NCBI GenBank assembly: GCA_013399855.1
Contig: VXAY01012530.1
Span: 6,749,881-6,813,880, forward strand
Direction of reading: 5' to 3'
Length of the DNA stretch: 64,000 nucleotides
DNA from: Oxyruncus cristatus
Lineage: Eukaryota; Chordata; Aves; Passeriformes; Cotingidae
Shown here: one piece after another, positions 1-13,600 of the stretch
Layout: each line of letters starts with the position of its first letter
How positions within the stretch are numbered: the first letter of the stretch is position 1
Notes under the pieces: generated by a model
The model's database searches: none
What the model was told of the DNA's origin: nothing
The model's input: the letters and a program-made list of their open reading frames with translations, nothing else
Program-made: the position numbers and the translations under genes

Positions 1-3000
1 TTTCTTCATCTAGAAATTAACAAAAATATCTAGATACTGACACGAAAATATCAGAAAGAAATAATTTCCTGCTTAGAAGAACTTAGTGCATTCATTTTAA
101 GTTTTGACACTATTTTAAGGAGACTTTTGCTCCCAATTTATTTTCATTTTCTAAACATGACCATAGTATTTTCTTAAGTCTAAATAAATGGGAACAAGTT
201 AAGTATCACATACCAGAGCTCTTTTACAGTAGCAGAACCAAAATAATCAGAGCTACAAAGGTATTTTCCCAGTTCACCAACAGCACCCTTACTTCATGGA
301 GATGCTGCAGTATAGATCTCTAAAACTGAGAGTTGGCAGCATCCAGTTGACAGAGGCACTACAGACCCTCCTTTGCATAAAACAGAGATCATGTCAGCCT
401 AACAAGCAGAATCAGGGGCATAGTTCATCCTACCAAAAACAAATTTCTACTAATTGCTCAATTTATATAAATTCAAAAATATTGATCTTTCTTAATTAAT
501 TCCAAAAAATGGTCTAAGGAGACAAATTCAGCTGTAGAAATCTACCTTGTAGACATCTGCAGGATAGACTGGTAAAATGAAGCCCACTCTTGATCTTAAC
601 TAGTAATTTCCTCTGTCTTTCAAATATCTGTTTCCTAGGACACAGACTTACAGTTGATCCAGTACCCCACTACTAAAAAGCATTTCTGGAATTCAATGTA
701 TGAGTTCAATAACAGTGGTACTCATAGGATCTTCAGCTTTAAGTCATATATGCAAGTTACTAAAATCTCTCAAAATCACATCTCAACACGATATTGAAAG
801 AAAAAAGAGTCCACAGGGAATAATTAATTTCATATTACACTTCAAGTTAAAATCACAGTAGAAAAGCAAATATAGATTCAACCATGTTTTAATAAACTTT
901 TAACAAATAATTACAACGTTGTACAGCTTAGGAGGAGGCTTATAATAAATGCAGAGGCAGGTACAGTGTAAATTGCCAATCTACTCACATCAATTTAATA
1001 TATATGATCCTACAGGCAGAAGTGTTCATATGCTTGAGGGTAGGAAGTCTCTGCAGAGGGATCTAGACAGGCTGGATTGATGGGCCAAGGACAGTGGTAG
1101 GAGGTTCAAGGCCGAGTGCCAGGTCCTGCCCTTGGGTCACAATACCTCTGTGCAGTGCTACAGGCAGGGGCTGGAAAGCTGCCCAGTGGAAGAAGATCTG
1201 GGGGTGCTGGTCAACAGCAGCTGAACATGAGCCAGCAGAGATCCCAGGTGGCCAAGAAGGCCAGTGGCATCTTGGCCTGTATCTAAAGCAGTGTGGCCAG
1301 CAGGACCAGGGCAGCGATTGTCCCTCTGTACTGGGCACTGGTGAGGCCACCCCTTGAGAACCATGTTCAGTTTTGGGTCCCTCACAACAAGAAGGACATG
1401 GAAGTGCAGAGAAGGGCAACAAAGCCAATGAAGGGTCTGGAGCACAAGTCTGAGAAGCAGCTGAGGAAGCTGGGGGTGTTCAACCTGAAGAAAAGGAGGC
1501 TCAAGGGAGACCTTACCAGTCTCTACAACTACCTGAAAGGAGACTGGAGCAAAGCAGAAGTAGGTCTCTTCTCCCAGGTAACAAGCGACAGCATGAGAGA
1601 AAATAGCTCCAAGTTGTTCCACAGGAGCTTTATTGGATATTAGAAAAAATTGGATATTAGAAAAAAGTTCTTCACTGAAAAGGTTATCAAGCCCAGGGAA
1701 TTGGTTGAGTAACCATCTCTGGAGATACTTAAAATTGTGCTGACATGATGCTTGGGAACATGGTTTAGTTGTGGGCTTGGCAGTGCTGGGTTGGAGTTGA
1801 TGATCCTAAAGCTCTTCTCAATCTAAATGATTCTATGATATCTGCTATTCTAAAATAAAATAATTATTTAATCTCTTCACACCAGTTTCAAATAAAACCT
1901 TGATGTAAAATACAGTCAGTCAAAGCACAAATCTGTGAGATAACACCTTTTTACTGGGGGTTTTCTTCTTGGACAGATCTGTCTGAAACATTTTCTCAAT
2001 GCATTTGAAGTAGGAAAAAAGTTGTCTTTCCAGGTTTGTTCTTTTGCTGGTTTGAGTGGTAGCAAGATAAATAATGGGTTGATAGGTAAAGTACGATTGT
2101 GAGGACCCAAAATATGTCATGTTTCAAATGATTAATAGCCTAGATGCAATGGAAAGAACAGACAGAGCTAATAAAATAAATCCCACAGCTTTAGAATACA
2201 TTCAATGTATGTACATTATACGTTATCTACTGCAACTCCCATAAGGTGAGGTGTAGTGCTAACTCCTTCCTGCCAAGATGAATTAAAGCCAACACAAAAT
2301 CTTTTGATAAATTATGTATTAGTCCTAATGATGATAAATCATGCAACCACATAAAGCACTGACAGGCATGACAGGGCTGGGGGAATCAGTGATTGCCCAA
2401 CTTTTCCTGTTTGCATGCCTTAGTAAATAAAAGATGTAATAAGTATGGCTTCATGGCAGCACCAGTGCAGCAGCCATTGATTTGGATTGATTCAATCCAT
2501 CTCTGTAACCTGAAATAACATACATAGAATCTTGGCAATTTATAACATGAATCAATTTTAACTCCCTGGTTACTTTTGCCACTTCAAAATATCTTTATAT
2601 TCATGTGAGAATTGTGGATTCTCTTTAGTAACACACCCAAAGTTCAGTTACATCAATTTATCTTGATGGGTTTGGAACAGCTTTAGCACGGTTAAAACTA
2701 GTGCCTATTTGCCAAAGCCGAGATATGAACTTCAGCAATTAGGCATTTGAAAAATTCTTACAGTTTCACCAATAAGAGGCACTCCAGGTACAGAGGTACT
2801 CACTAACTGGATGAACAATTATCAGCTAGGAAGAAAAATCACAGGAATCATAGTTGTGTTTTTCAGTTTGCAATTTTTTTTAGCTGCCAAGGACATTCCA
2901 TGAGCAGGGAGCTCACTGCTTCTTTTTAAACAAGTAGATATTACAATTGCAGTTCTCTGAAAAAGCATGAGCTGAAATATCACAGGTTTGTCGTAGACTT

Positions 3001-4357
3001 TTTCCTTCATATAATTGTAATATTTTTGTTGTTTGGCAGGCATGGGAGAATAAGATTTTCTGTGTGTTTTGGTACTGGAGTATTTTAAGGCGATAAGTAG
3101 TACTGATATTTCAGTTACTTACAGCTCAAGAATTTATCTCATGGGTGTTCTTAATCCCAATATACTTGTGTTAGCAAGCCTTCGAGTGTTAAACATAGGG
3201 TTGCCCGCAATTCTTACACAGGGCTACAGCACACATGCAATGCAGGATTGAGTAGGAGGTTTGAAGCGTGCACCAAACAGCATATTGCAAACTGCATATT
3301 AAACTAGAGTTTTGCAGGAGCTTTCCTCTCTTCGGCTGCACCACTTCTAGCTATGGGGGACATTATTTGGAGACTTTAAGGAAAATTCCGAAAAGCGTCT
3401 GCCAGGAATGATATAGTTAACCTTGCTTTAGGCAGGAGGATGGACTACAGCACCCACCAGTTAGTACATTTCACCTGCAATTTCTCTGGGTTTTGCAAGG
3501 TAACCCAACCTTGCTGTTATTATTGTGCATGAAGGATTTTAGAGTGCTATCTCAGCATGTTTTTCCATACATAGATCCTCTGGGGTCTACGTGGTTGTAA
3601 AGCAAAGGAAAAGAGAAAAGGGACACACCAAAAGAAAAGGACATGAGAAAAAAAAAGTCAGGTTGCCCATTTCCTTTGCCATAGCAGACTTGCTGACTTT
3701 TAATCGATTCCATCTATCCACTTTGATTTTTAGAGTTCATTATGAATAGCACAAATAATATCTTAACACAATACCCTGTCTTTACATACAAATCTAATCT
3801 GTATTCTACCCCTGAATACCTGATCACCTCTTGCATCACCTTTTAAAATACCACTTCTGAACACTTCTTGGCTTAGCAGAGACCTAATGAGTAATTAATG
3901 AGTTACGCCTTGAGATATTTTTAAAGCTGTGTGAAATTCTAAAAGAAGAGGTAAATGGATATGTACAGCCCTGGAGAAATTACTGACTGACAGAAAGGGA
4001 AATTTCGAACAGGCCTGCAATATTTAAACATTGAAATCTTGGAGAATCACAGTTTCAATAATCTTTCTTCTGTGAAAAATTAAGATTATTGCATATATTT
4101 TTGCTTTCTGTATGGAGCCAAAATTCAAATTTAAAGTAATAGCAGACTATCCATATAAAAAAAAAAAAAAAAGACACAGCAAATGATAATGTATCTCCCA
4201 TCCATTCCCATTATTACTTCACTAGAAGCTGACATGGAACCAGTAGTTCAACCACAAGTTTCATGCTGAGAAAAGAGTGAAAAAGAAATCTGGAGAACAC
4301 AGGTAAAGGCTTTTATCTTCCCTCAGTGCTTTCAATAGCAATACTTTAACAACTTAC
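1..4357 (-). other. NEBL: NEBL intron 23 (partial)
   Basis: Holds the CR1 fragment at 1036-1853. I found no linker or SH3 exon here. The rest is unremarkable AT-rich DNA. Confidence 0.8.
1036..1853 (+). mobile_element. CR1 LINE 3' fragment
   Basis: The stretch aligns by eye with the avian CR1 ORF2 tail. It has the 'gggtgctggt' box near 1200, 'ctggtgaggccacc' near 1340, 'gttcaacctgaag' near 1478, and a 3' end with 'ttggagttgatgatc' then 'gattctatgat' near 1830. It is 5' truncated, as CR1 copies usually are, and its frames are broken, so the short ORFs here are relics. It lies in the opposite orientation to NEBL, inside the last intron in the window. Confidence 0.88.
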
Positions 4358-4529
4358 CAACAATTATTCCAGGTCTTCTATCCATTTCAACAATATGTGG
4401 ATGCACACCTTTATATGCTGCATCACTCACGATTTGGGTGTTTTTCCGTACACGCTCTGTTATAGGATCATCTACCACTGGGGTGAAGCCTCTGCCCTTT
4501 GTCTTCTCAAAATCTTCATGGTATTTTAC
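4358..4529 (-). CDS. NEBL: NEBL exon 23: last nebulin repeat and start of linker
   Basis: Fifty-seven codons plus one base, from VKYHEDFEKTKGRGFTP to DRRPGIIV, with a CCTAG acceptor and a GTAAGT donor. It contains an internal SDAAYK signature, then HPHIVEMDRRPG leading into the linker. It is the only exon here that ends out of phase 0 (one base of the next codon, probably Asp or Ala). In mammals this exon is also used by LIM-nebulette (LASP2), so it is likely shared between both promoters. Downstream linker and SH3 exons lie beyond position 1. Confidence 0.96.
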
Positions 4530-5633
4530 CTAGGAGAACAAGAAGAATTACATTTTTCCCTAAGCTGCAATTGGCACCAAATGGTTATTCTATGCAGGAA
4601 TGCATACGTTTGTTTTATGAGGCACTTCTATTCTTTAACCTTGCACCATAATAGAATTGGTACACACATGAGACAGACTGGATGGCCAGTCGAGTCTTTT
4701 CTATGACCCTAACGTGATTTCCCGATATTTTATTAGCAATGTTGCTTTTCTTTTCTATTGGCACTAAATTAGGCATTAGCTCAAGCTGCAAAGCATCATC
4801 TTACAGTCAGACGGGACACAAAAAAACCTGGTCCATTCCCTTCTTCTCTCAAATAAGATAGCTCTCGACTGATGGAGACAACTACATCTGTCAGTAAAAA
4901 TGTTCCAGAAGTAGTAGTTCTAAAGAACGCAAACATTTTCATTCACTGAGAATTTTGAATACATGCACAGCTTCATAAGATAGGTATTTTTTTTCTCTTC
5001 TGTTTTATCATATGCCAGCTAGCTTTAAACATAGGTTTTTAGAAAGAACAACAGCCTGATTTTCAAAGAAAAAAAAAATTAAAAACAAGGACATTAGAGT
5101 AGAAAGTGTTATAGCACCAAGTGTTGGAAAAAAAACCCAGTATATTAGTAAGAGTTATAAAGGTAGTACTGCTGATTATGCATATTTACTTTTTAAATAA
5201 TCTTAATCATCAAAGATTTAAATTGACAAACATTCTCACACAAGCCAATGCACACAAAACAACTCATTCCAAGAACCAAAGCCACGCAGAAACCAGGAAC
5301 GTGCACAGGCACAAGGTGAAGTGTGTCACCTAATCCAGTGAAATTGTGATGCTCAAATGAGGTGTGTACATTTTTAAGGAAAAAAAAAAAAAAACCACAC
5401 AAACAAAATAACAGGCATTTAACTGTTAGAAAACTGTTTATTAGTATTTTGAAATGTTCATTACAGTCATATGCAGTTAGCAAAAACCCCCTCTACAGGC
5501 ATAAGAAGAAAATATTCCTTCCATACTTAAGGAGAGAGTTTCATTAGTTACCTATATTAATGGAAGGCAAAATCCAATGGAAGTCAAGTGCCATTCCTTA
5601 GTATGCTCTAGTTATAGGAAGAAAGTACCCTAC
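4530..5633 (-). other. NEBL: NEBL intron 22
   Basis: 1,104 bases with canonical borders. Contains only short A-runs. Confidence 0.9.
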
Positions 5634-5738
5634 CATTGAGATGTTGTTTTGAGTTTCTTTGACATGCCTTAGCTCAGGTGTGTCTAGAAGAACGCTACGT
5701 CTACCTTTCATCTGTCTCTGATCACTGCTGTACTTCAC
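5634..5738 (-). CDS. NEBL: NEBL exon 22: nebulin repeat
   Basis: Thirty-five codons from VKYSSDQRQMKGRRSVL to QNNISM, with a TGCAG acceptor and a GTAGGG donor. The usual x-x-Y-K lysine is Ser here (VKYS). The human module as I recall it has Thr, so this is a family trait and not a local defect. Confidence 0.95.
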
Positions 5739-7985
5739 CTGCAAAACAGGAAGAACAGCACATGGGAATTTTTTGTTTACAGTAGAAAGGATGGTGAGAA
5801 TCACACCATGCAACAGTACCCTTTCCAAACCACAATGCTAACAGTTTTCCTGTTCCTCTCTTTACACCCATTTGCTGGTAGGTTATTTCACAGGAGGGAT
5901 ACAGATGAGCTAGTATATCTGTAAGGCCAAAAGGCACATTATTCCATCAATCACTTACTCAAAAGAAAGTGTTTATCCAAAAGCTGAAATTCATGACTAT
6001 TAAATTACATAAGTGAACTAATTAATTCATCAACTGGAAAATAAGACAAATAATAAGAAAACACCACTGTGACTTGGACATCTTTAAAACATATTTGTAT
6101 GGTTGATGATAAGATACCTTCTTATTACCCAGACAGACACAGAGTTTGTCCCGAGTCTGCTTCCAGGATGGCATCACCTGAGAATCCATGCAAATTCAAC
6201 TCGTACAAGTGGATTAATCCTTTGGAAGCCTTCTTGCTCCTGTTCGATAGCTAGTCTTTACTAGCAACACAAAAGCAACATGTCTGGGAAAAACCTGAAT
6301 GTGCTGTTTCCAAAAAGAACATTCAGGCTCTGTATTTTGTGCATCAGTAAGTATAGAACCTCCTATGTCACATTTCTGCTGTTTAGCTTATTTTGTTGCT
6401 TTTTACAGACTAGTGGCTCTAAAATAGTAAAAGTATTTGGTCTTACTTAGTGGTTCTGGAGTGAGACATACAGTTTCTTCTAGCTTGTTGAATTCTTTAG
6501 CCAATGGCCTCTCTTAGGTCCTACATCACACTGTAAACTGTGCACTGAGTATTAGTAAATATTTTAGATTTACCTGTGTATTCACACTCCAAAGTGTTAC
6601 TTCTCAAATGTGTTGCGCAAATCTATTTCAACATGGATTTGTGATGAGAGAAACCATGTATTGAAACTGTCTGACCCTCCTTAAGATGACATATTAGCAA
6701 AGAAAACATAGCTATGAAAATATGACTCTTGTCTGTGTTTCAAAGGTCAGTTTGAAGAAATGTATAGAGAAACAAAAATATATGGTACTTCATATTCTTG
6801 AAATACTTCTGAATTAAACAGTAAGGTTTTTTTAGAAAATACATTCAGCTACATATGCTTTTGAATATAAGACATTTTCTGGACAGAATAATTACAGACA
6901 ACATAGCTTGGTTTTCATCATGCTCATTAAAATAGAGGAGTATTTATCCCTGTAATGCTTGAGAAACAAATTGAAGGATTCACTTGGCAAAAAGCATTTC
7001 ATTTTCACAAATTAAAAAATAATTTAAAGTCCAGAATTGTTGTGAAGTTTTCCCCTTATTTTTAACTATGCACCTCAAAACTAATTGATTTTGGTAAATA
7101 TTCATGAGCATTTTAAGAAAGTACTTAAGATATATGTAGTTACAATGTTAGATTCTGTTCCTTTGTCCTTAGAGAAATCTTCTGACAAATCCAACCTACT
7201 TTTCTTTTCATTCCTACACTCAGTTCCAACGCGCTCACTACTTTTAGTTCTCTTCTGCCACCCTGACACAGTGGTCCTGCATGAAACCTCTTCTGCTTAC
7301 CATCTGCACCAGCTTTGTCACTGATGCTATTTCAGTGTTGAGGACACAGACTGTAACATAATCAGTCTGATCCTTTACTCCACCACGCTGGTTTGACTTC
7401 TTCATTGCTCCTTAACAGAATTGTCGCCTGATTCTTATGCCACTGTAGTAGCAACTAAATTTTATTATCATAAAAGCCAAGCAATATATATTATTTTACT
7501 CTTTAGTATTCAGCAATAGGACACATTCAGGACTACTCAGCTCTAACATAGATGGCATGTCACAGAGTGGCATGGACGCTTCCATGCTTTGAATCACAAA
7601 AAAACCCCAAGAAATTTGCACTGAAGTTAAATTCTCATTTCCTTTGTTTTTTACTGCAATTCACTCCTGCAATCTAGCAATGAAAATCCGGTAACAAGAG
7701 ACAAAGATTCTTGAAAGAATGACTGACCTCTAGTGACTCTCGCCTTGAGAACTACTGGTACCAACTCAACCACTTACTTTTTTGCAATAATAATCAGGCA
7801 AGTCTGAAAATGTTTGTTGCACATATATGCAAGGGCATGTACTCAAAAGAATAAAAACAATATCTTTTCATTGAATGATGCAGTTAGATTCCTTTGACAT
7901 GTCAAATGTAAATGGAAAAGCATATCCACATTGTATTTCCACAATGACTGAAAATCTAAATGACAAAATGATTCAAACAACTTGC
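5739..7985 (-). other. NEBL: NEBL intron 21 (GC-AG)
   Basis: 2,247 bases beginning GCAAGT and ending GCAG. I see no repeat or exon inside it. Confidence 0.88.
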
Positions 7986-8078
7986 CGAGCTGATGTTATC
8001 CTGATTCTTCCTGACTCTCTCTATCTCAGGAGTGACACTCACAGCAGTAGCTTTGCCAGGTTGCTCTCTGTAGTGAAC
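7986..8078 (-). CDS. NEBL: NEBL exon 21: short nebulin repeat with GC donor
   Basis: Thirty-one codons from VHYREQPGKATAVSVTPE to QDNISS, with an AATAG acceptor. The donor is GCAAGT, a GC-AG intron with otherwise perfect +3 to +6 bases, the known minor class of U2 introns. Mammalian counterpart: YYRGQLGRATTLSVTPEM. Confidence 0.92.
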
Positions 8079-10108
8079 CTATTATTTAACAGAATAAAAT
8101 GGTACATACTATTTCAGCTAAAGCAATATCCCATTGTTTTACATTAAAATTCATTATTTAAAAAGTCATCCAGGAAACAACTGAAAGGCTAAAATGCATT
8201 TGAGGTTTATAAAAGTTTATAAAACTTGACTTTTGAAATATAACCTTGATATTTTTTTCTGTATAGGGTGCTTATTAATGTATTTCTGTGGATATATATA
8301 CACATACGCACACAACATCCTGATGTTTACCAGACTGGTCCTTGGATGTACAGAGAAATATCTCATACTTGGAATGGAGTTAGGCCACAAATAATGAAGT
8401 CAAGCAGAGCAACGAAAAACTGAATATTAGCAAGGTCCATTGCAAATGGATATTTGTCAAGACTCAGTGACTCCATAAGGCTTCCATCTGTGTTCTAAAT
8501 TTTATACTCTACGTATTCAAAGGTGATTAAACACAGAGGGTGCAATACATCAGACAACTGCCAATTGAATCCAGTATAAATTTCACCATGCATTTATTAA
8601 ATGTACTGTAGGAACATCCCCTTTGTCACTTTTTAACAAAATACACTTGTAGCGATGATGCATTAACCAAATGCACATTCAAGGCCGGATCAGCATCTAA
8701 AGTGGATAAAAGATGTGGCATTGATGGACCAATCAGTCTAACACTAACAATGGCCCCAAATGCTGGGAAGTCAGATGTAGTAAACTTTTAGTAAGAGATT
8801 CTGGCGAGAGATTTACGTCAAGCCATATAGTTTTATGTAAAATTAACTTTTCCACACAACACTTCTTTTAATAAGCTCTTGGGTTCGTGTTATAAGGATA
8901 ACTGTGCAGATACATTATACTCATAATTCTTCAGTGCTCTGTGGCAGTAATGCATGTATTGCTCAAGCAATTGTCTTCCAACACAATACAGTTTTGGTCT
9001 GTTCATGTCAATATATTTCAGCTGAAAAATTAATGTCTTGAAAAAATGATGGTAAGCTTTCAAATGGATTGAACTTGCACACTGACATTTGTAAAGGTAA
9101 ACTGATTATTCAAGAATTAATGTTTCCAGAAATAGCTGAAGTTTCAGAATCTTCATTCAAAGCTATTCAAGTGACCTGAAAATAATTTAAACTTTCCATT
9201 GAAACTTGCATAACATAGAAATTGGTGAAAAGTAAATTATGATGTAAGAAGAAAAACTATACAGCCTGGTTTGAATCACTCAGAAAAACAGGCTGTTTTG
9301 AACAGAATACATTTTAGAAGAGCTAGATCCATAAAAAAAGAAAAAAAATCCAGGAGTTAACTTAGAGGAACAGAATTCTTGAGAATTGTGACTCAAAATT
9401 AATTTTGGTGAATGCGGCAGAAAACAGCCCAGGGAAACACTGTAGGTATTTGTCAACCCATTAAATATGGCTGCTGATGGCAGCTCCCCCTGAGGAGAAC
9501 GGCTGGTCTCTCAAAGACTCATTAACAGGGTACAACTTCATCAATACAGGAAGACAGCAGCACACTCCAAAACTCCTTGCCTTCTTCTCTGTGCTCCTGC
9601 AAATCATATGACTTTCTAATGGTTATGTCAGCTATTAAATACTAAGCTCTGATAGGAAGGTTACTGAGGAACCAGAAAAAGATAGGTAAGAGAGCAGAAG
9701 TTTGAGTACAACCACAGCTAATTTTTTATAAAGCAAAGTAAAACAGATCTAGAAACAGACATTGCGTTAAAAAAAAGAAAAAAAAAAAAAATCGGTCAAG
9801 ATTTCCTGCAAATATCCAAGACAGAGAATAACATCTCAAGGATCTCAAAGCATTGCAGCCATTTCTTTAATCAAATATGTGATGCTTCATGTGCCATTTC
9901 CCAAAACAAGCAATGCGTTTTCACAGTTGCTTCCTAAAAGAGGGTTTTCAAGTAATTCCATTACTTGAATTCAAGTAATTCCATTATTTGAATCCCAATA
10001 CATTAGTTTCCCCCTAACTAGAGAAAAGGCACAGCTTCTGGAGGCAGAAATTTTTACTCATCCTGTGCAACCAAAAATTATACAAAGGACTAAATGAGAG
10101 CAACTTCC
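8079..10108 (-). other. NEBL: NEBL intron 20 (GG-AG as written)
   Basis: 2,030 bases starting GGAAGT. This is where a further mammalian-type module (SDPPELKRAKENQ class) would be expected. I searched both strands by eye and did not find it. Confidence 0.75.
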
Positions 10109-10201
10109 CATGCTGACATTCTCTTGATTCCTCTTGACTCGCTCCATCTCAGGGGTGACACTCACAGGTGTAGCTTTACAGAGCTGTTCTTTGTATTGAA
10201 C
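10109..10201 (-). CDS. NEBL: NEBL exon 20: short nebulin repeat with non-canonical GG donor
   Basis: Thirty-one open codons from VQYKEQLCKATPVSVTPE to QENVSM, preceded by a good TGCCAG acceptor. The expected donor at 10108-10103 reads GGAAGT instead of GTAAGT. No convincing alternative GT donor follows before the frame reaches TGA, 17 codons downstream. The coding part is intact and well conserved, so the damage is recent, is a variant or error, or the exon is skipped. Skipping 93 bases keeps the frame. Confidence 0.8.
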
Positions 10202-10582
10202 CTGGCAAACATGTCAGAAGATGTTACAACAGAGACTTCTGAGTAATAGAAATACAAGAGTGTGCTAGACACCATTAAAGAGCACACTGCATTTGGGTGG
10301 AAAATACCATTCCTTAATAATCACCCACATCTTTCCACATGATACTTAGTACTCACCCTCTTGCAGTTCTATCTCAAACACAGACAAGTGATGCATCAAC
10401 AGCAATACTTCACTCTCGTTGTTAATCAAAGTGCAAGGCCAAGGAGTTATCATTTTACCATTAATTAATTAAATTAGTTTTTGTGGACAAAGAGGAACTA
10501 GCACAAACACCACAGACATATTCACTGAGACACAAACACATTTAATAGAGAAAAGTGTTCAAGCAATAAAAATGGGGCACAC
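10202..10582 (-). other. NEBL: NEBL intron 19
   Basis: 381 bases, weak GTGTGC donor. No other feature seen. Confidence 0.9.
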
Positions 10583-10675
10583 GTTGCTAATATTCTTCTG
10601 ATTTTCCTTAACCCTCCTTAGTTCTGGTGGATCAGAAATAGTTGTTGCATGTTGAATTTCTTCCTTGTATTTAAT
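10583..10675 (-). CDS. NEBL: NEBL exon 19: short nebulin repeat
   Basis: Thirty-one codons from IKYKEEIQHATTISDPPE to QKNISN, with a TGCAG acceptor and a GTGTGC donor, which lacks the usual A or G pattern at +3 to +6. The I-S-D-P-P-E-L-R-R-V-K-E-N-Q-K core is diagnostic. Confidence 0.95.
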
Positions 10676-13600
10676 CTGCAGAATAGATATTACAAAATAT
10701 TAGCAATTTAAAGAAGATACAGATAGGCACTAAAACACAACAAACAGTTTATAACCTCTCCCTTACACATATTGCACAGCCAGACCACATCTGCAAACAC
10801 CATTGACCTGAAAAGGAACAGTTACATTTAATTTCTGAAACAGGCTGCTAGGGTCTCTAATGCATATTGTTTGATGCAATGCATAGAGAGTGCATATAAC
10901 AAGCCTAGTGTCCTGAAACACAGCGGGAATATTCATCACATGGGATTGTGGCTTTCTTCATGATAATTGGGATGCTGCATATACTACTTGGAGACTTGCA
11001 TCACTTTGACAACAACTCGGTCTTGCTATTATCTTGCTATGGAGTCTACCAGCCCACCTCAGAAACCCAGAATTTCACAAATGTGTTCCTAAAAGGGTGG
11101 ACGACTGCAAAGTCTCATTCAAGTTCTCTAAAAACACATGCAGACACATAAGTGAGAATACAGATGCTTGGACAGAGGATGCCTTTGAACATGCTGTCGT
11201 ATTTATTGTTGCTTTTGCAACATTTAATTTTCAACTTTCCTCTCCAAGACATGGTACTTCTGAAGAGTGCCCTATTTCTTAACACAGACAAAACAACTTG
11301 TTTTTCTCTAAGCTCATTCTTGGAAGCTGCAGCTGCTTTGGCTGAAATTTATAAATAAATAAAACCAAACCAGACCAAAGCACAGACCAGGAACGGAAAA
11401 TTCCAGTCCAGACAGTTTAGGACTGGCAAAAATACTAAAGCACTGGAAAGAAAAAGGATCTTTTAATAGAGGCTATTAGGTAAGTTTCAGAATTGGCAGT
11501 GCTACTAGTCCTTAAAATGCTTCAAAATGTCCGTTACTTGAGTTTTAATCTGACCCCAGCTTTGTGGTGTTGACTGACATACCACAGGGGTTCTCTCATG
11601 GATTTCACACAAACAAAAACAAAAATAGAATCTTCTCCTGAAAGCCCTCTTCCCAGTCCTGTGTCCAGCCCTCCCTGCCCCTCAATATAAACACATTTTT
11701 AAAAATTCTGTAGTTATTTGTAGTTTTCAGTTCAGACTCCGCTACAGTCCATGGGTCTGTTGCTTGCTTTCAAAGTTCTGTGAGATCTTGACTCCAACTG
11801 TTTAAAAGGCTGCTTCTTCCAAACTAATCATCACAACAGGTGAGATGAGGTCAACCTCCTTGGCTGTCACCACCTTGTTTTTTAGGATTTGAAAACAGAC
11901 CATTATGATTTTAGTCTCCTATATATGTAATCTGGAAAAATCTTATCACTTTCAGAACATGATTCAACAGACTTTTTTGTGTGGTTCGTTGTATAGTGAG
12001 TGTTATTTTGCTTTGTTGTTCTGGGGTTTCTTTCACTGCAAATTTGCTTCACATATTCCATTGTTTCATTTAGCTCAGAAAGTACTTATAAAGTTGTCCT
12101 AAGCTCCTCTGGCTAAATCCAAAGATATATGTAAAATGTTTAAATCTAATGGATTCAAAATTGGTGTAATTTACCCTTCCTTTGGGACCCCTGTAAATTA
12201 CACAATATAATTTCCCTCTTAGTGCACAATATAATATCCCTCTTGCTGACATATAATTTGAAACATTCTTGCACATTGTCTTTAATTTTGGCATTCTACA
12301 CTTTTAATAAATATTATATAAGGCTTAAGTAATTTCAAGTACACTACATGTAATAAAATACCTTTTGTAAAACATTAACACTACACAAAAGAACTAGCAA
12401 GGTAAAGGCCATGCTACTTCCATCATACTACTACGGCACTAATGCATTTTGTGTTTCTCTTGGTATGTTTTTGTTCAAGTGTGTTTACTAGCATACTGAT
12501 CAACCTTTCATTTTCCCCTCTTCACCCCTATTTAGAACTTCTAAAACAGCAAGAACACTGCACACAATTTTTCATTTCACTTCGAAAGGTATTGTGAAAA
12601 AACATTAGAGCAAGACCACTCCTAATAATAAGTGTGAGAGGGAGAGGGGGTGTGTGTGTGTGTGTGACTATTCTCTAAATAAATCCCTATGGTAACTGGA
12701 AATCAAAAAACAAACAATCAAAGGAGACAAAAAAAAAAAATAAAAAAACACCCTTGAATGAAATAAACCAACAGCTTCCCAACCAAAAATACTACTGCAG
12801 GATTTAGGACACACGATAGCTTGCACTGTGACTCACAGTGACAAGATGAAAAGTGATGAATGGAGCAGAGAAAAAACCAAGTAAAATACGAGCTTTTCAA
12901 AATTTTATGGAAATTCCCTACCTGACCTTACTTTGCTGGGATATGCAGTGTTTAACAGTGCTCGGTAACCAAGGAAATTCTAGTAGAATAGATGTCCAGA
13001 GGCCCTAATTTAGATTTCAACTAATATTTAAACACAACTTAGCGTCACATATATATATTACTTTCAAACTTTACTCTTAAAAAAAAACATCTAATCATCA
13101 GAAAAGTCATGTCACAAATATAAAAATGGCCCCAGAGGAGTCCACACTAAATATAACAAACAAGTGAACAATGCAGTTAAAAGGGTTTTCTTGCTTGGCA
13201 GTCATTTTCCTGCTTTTTTCGAAGTTTTTATTTATCAGAAGAGAATGTTCTACTTGAAGAAAAAACTCACTTTTATATTTTATTTTTAGTTGCTCATTAA
13301 AGTGCCAAAGACATGGGACATCCACAGATAAACAACATCAATTCAAAACCAATCTCATCAGATCCACAAATCAACTTGACATCAGCATGTAAAGAGGCAC
13401 AAATTCTCCACCTTATCACATAACTCAAGTCTGGCTAAAATTTTCCTCCTTTTGACGTGCAAACTGTATCAAGTCCTACGTGATACTTGCAGACTCTACC
13501 AGAATATTACAGATTTTCTTTTTCGTCATGTGGTACTTTTTCAAATTGCAAATACAACTCCTGTTCAGTCTGTCATATCAGGAGATACATCTCCTGTTTC

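Noticed and set aside
1063..1643. Overlapping ORFs of 87-154 codons on both strands
   Set aside because: They lie inside a CR1 fragment and are broken retroelement sequence, not host genes.
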